From NCBI GenBank assembly GCA_022360155.1, contig JAKSDJ010000253.1, positions 1 to 35,010 on the forward strand: a DNA stretch of 35,010 nt. The letters run 5' to 3'. Positions 34,155 to 35,010 of this stretch are shown here, in pieces (the first letter of the stretch is position 1; each line of letters opens with the position of its first letter). The translations under genes were made by a program, and so were the position numbers. The stretch is from Chloroflexales bacterium (GTDB taxonomy: Bacteria; Chloroflexota; Chloroflexia; Chloroflexales; Chloroflexaceae). A model generated the notes under the pieces. The model was not told where the DNA came from. It searched no databases and saw only the letters and a list, made by a program, of their open reading frames with translations.

Positions 34155-35010
34155 CGAAACAGCAGCGGTAGCCTCGATATCTACCGATACATTATCGGGT
34201 CGGGCACGTTAACTGGTCCATCTCCCCGGTCTTAGCTGTTTTGACTGGATGCGATGGCGCATATCCTACTATGAAAGTGGGAAAGTGTCAAACGTTCAAG
34301 TGAAACCGTTGGCGATTGTATCAGATGAGTTAGCCGATATTATTTAACACCTTTGGCGATCGCACAAGCAGCGTTTGCGCCGTCAATGCTCGATACTAGC
34401 AACCATCGTAACAAAGAACAGAGGAAATAGTTCTACGTTAGGTGACACAAGCTGTTACGTTTTGTCCCATAGAGCACGACAGCTCCATTCCTACGGGGCA
34501 GCGTTATAGCGGGCGCACTCCACCCCGAGGAGGAACCCTGCCGGTTCGTTCGTGCGCCCTTGGCGCGTCGGGTTGCGCTTCCCCGCTGCGCGGTGCGCGC
34601 CGATCTGCGCGGGAACCCTGCCGGTTCGTTCGTGCGCACGTGTTGCGGCGGGTTACGCTGCCCCGCTGTCTGGCATCTCGCAGATTTGCAGGGCGCCGCC
34701 CCTCACGCTCCCCGCAAGGGAACCGTGCCGGTTCCCCTTGACCCCTCCGCAGGTGGCGTGCTTGGGATGCGAAAGGCCAGTGTCACATGCCTCCGTTGCG
34801 ATGGTTGGATCGGTGCGACAGAAGGATGGTTTGCGGCAGGCAGGCGGCCGCGCCGCCGCACCCGTCGAGATCGTGCAGCTGGTGACATCTGCTCCCGCGC
34901 AACGGGCGTATGCCTCCGACCCAGTGTGCTCGCAATGATACTGGCCCAACATGCGGGGGTCACGGGGGCGCGGCGCCCCGTGCGGGGTGGCGGGGCTGGC
35001 CCCGCCCGCG
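34155..35010. other. Gene-poor right end with GC-rich repeats
   Basis: No credible gene is seen. 34155-34440 is of mixed composition with a small CCGATA/TATCGG hairpin (34184-34198). 34532-34737 carries a degenerate direct repeat. The last 50 bases are extremely GC-rich with two hairpins: CACGGGG/CCCCGTG (34961-34982) and GGCGGGGC/GCCCCGCC (34989-35006). Confidence 0.6.
34532..34737. repeat. Direct repeat of about 80 bp with a third diverged copy
   Basis: GGAACCCTGCCGGTTCGTTC with the following GTGCGC is identical at 34532-34557 and 34612-34637. Each is followed at the same distance by CGGGTTRCGCTKCCCCGCTG. A third, diverged copy (GGAACCGTGCCGGTTCC, 34719-34735) is itself an inverted repeat. 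Confidence 0.85.

Noticed and set aside
34433-34963. Frames in both strands at the right end
   Set aside because: They run through GC-rich direct repeats, and the translations are Arg/Ala/Pro-rich artefacts.
1-35010. CRISPR array, tRNA or rRNA genes, insertion sequences
   Set aside because: No regularly spaced identical repeats with unique spacers, no tRNA-like or rRNA-like sequence and no transposase frame were recognised by eye.

Overview
The window looks like a chromosomal segment from a filamentous anoxygenic phototroph of the Chloroflexales (Chloroflexota). It carries bacteriochlorophyll genes of the types used in that group: an O2-dependent AcsF cyclase, BchM, BchH, the dark-operative protochlorophyllide reductase BchN/BchB/BchL, the ferredoxin-type 8-vinyl reductase BciB and a PucC-like carrier. 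These sit beside a nearly complete heme-precursor operon. Genes are moderately GC-rich, while spacers are AT-rich or full of short degenerate repeats. Genus-level placement cannot be made from the sequence alone.

Layout. 1-524 (-): N-terminal part of a MalT/LuxR-like regulator cut by the window edge. 525-1446: non-coding spacer with an imperfect hairpin and an 8-bp tandem repeat. 1447-5802 (+): panB, a gamma-glutamylcyclotransferase-like gene and panC (pantothenate), then aguB and aguA (agmatine to putrescine). 5866-6933 (-): low-specificity threonine aldolase. 6934-7792: an AT-rich regulatory spacer with 46-bp tandem repeats and two copies of a near-palindrome. 7793-15923 (+): bchM, an unknown 110-residue membrane-anchored protein, acsF, bchH and a PucC/BCD-family carrier. 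16047-23613 (+): hemA-hemC-hemD-hemB-hemE-hemL plus a pentapeptide-repeat gene, behind a recognisable promoter. 23725-24277 (-): a RelE/Phd-type toxin-antitoxin pair in reversed order. 24358-30802 (+): hemF-bchN-bchB-bciB-bchL. 31098-32394: two small unknown exported or membrane proteins. 32515-33129 (-): a sulfite-oxidase-like molybdopterin protein. 33692-35010: a small unknown gene, a probable gene remnant and GC-rich repeats.

How the genes work together. hemA, hemL, hemB, hemC, hemD, hemE and hemF convert glutamyl-tRNA to protoporphyrinogen IX. BchH (with BchI and BchD encoded elsewhere), BchM and AcsF then make divinyl protochlorophyllide. BchNBL and BciB complete chlorophyllide a. Almost the whole pathway from glutamyl-tRNA to chlorophyllide a is therefore collinear on one strand over about 23 kb, interrupted only by the opposed toxin-antitoxin pair. 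The least explained parts are the 110-residue protein wedged between bchM and acsF, the repeat-rich control region in front of bchM, the toxin-antitoxin insertion with an apparently leaderless toxin transcript, and several families of short spacer repeats that can fold into hairpins.
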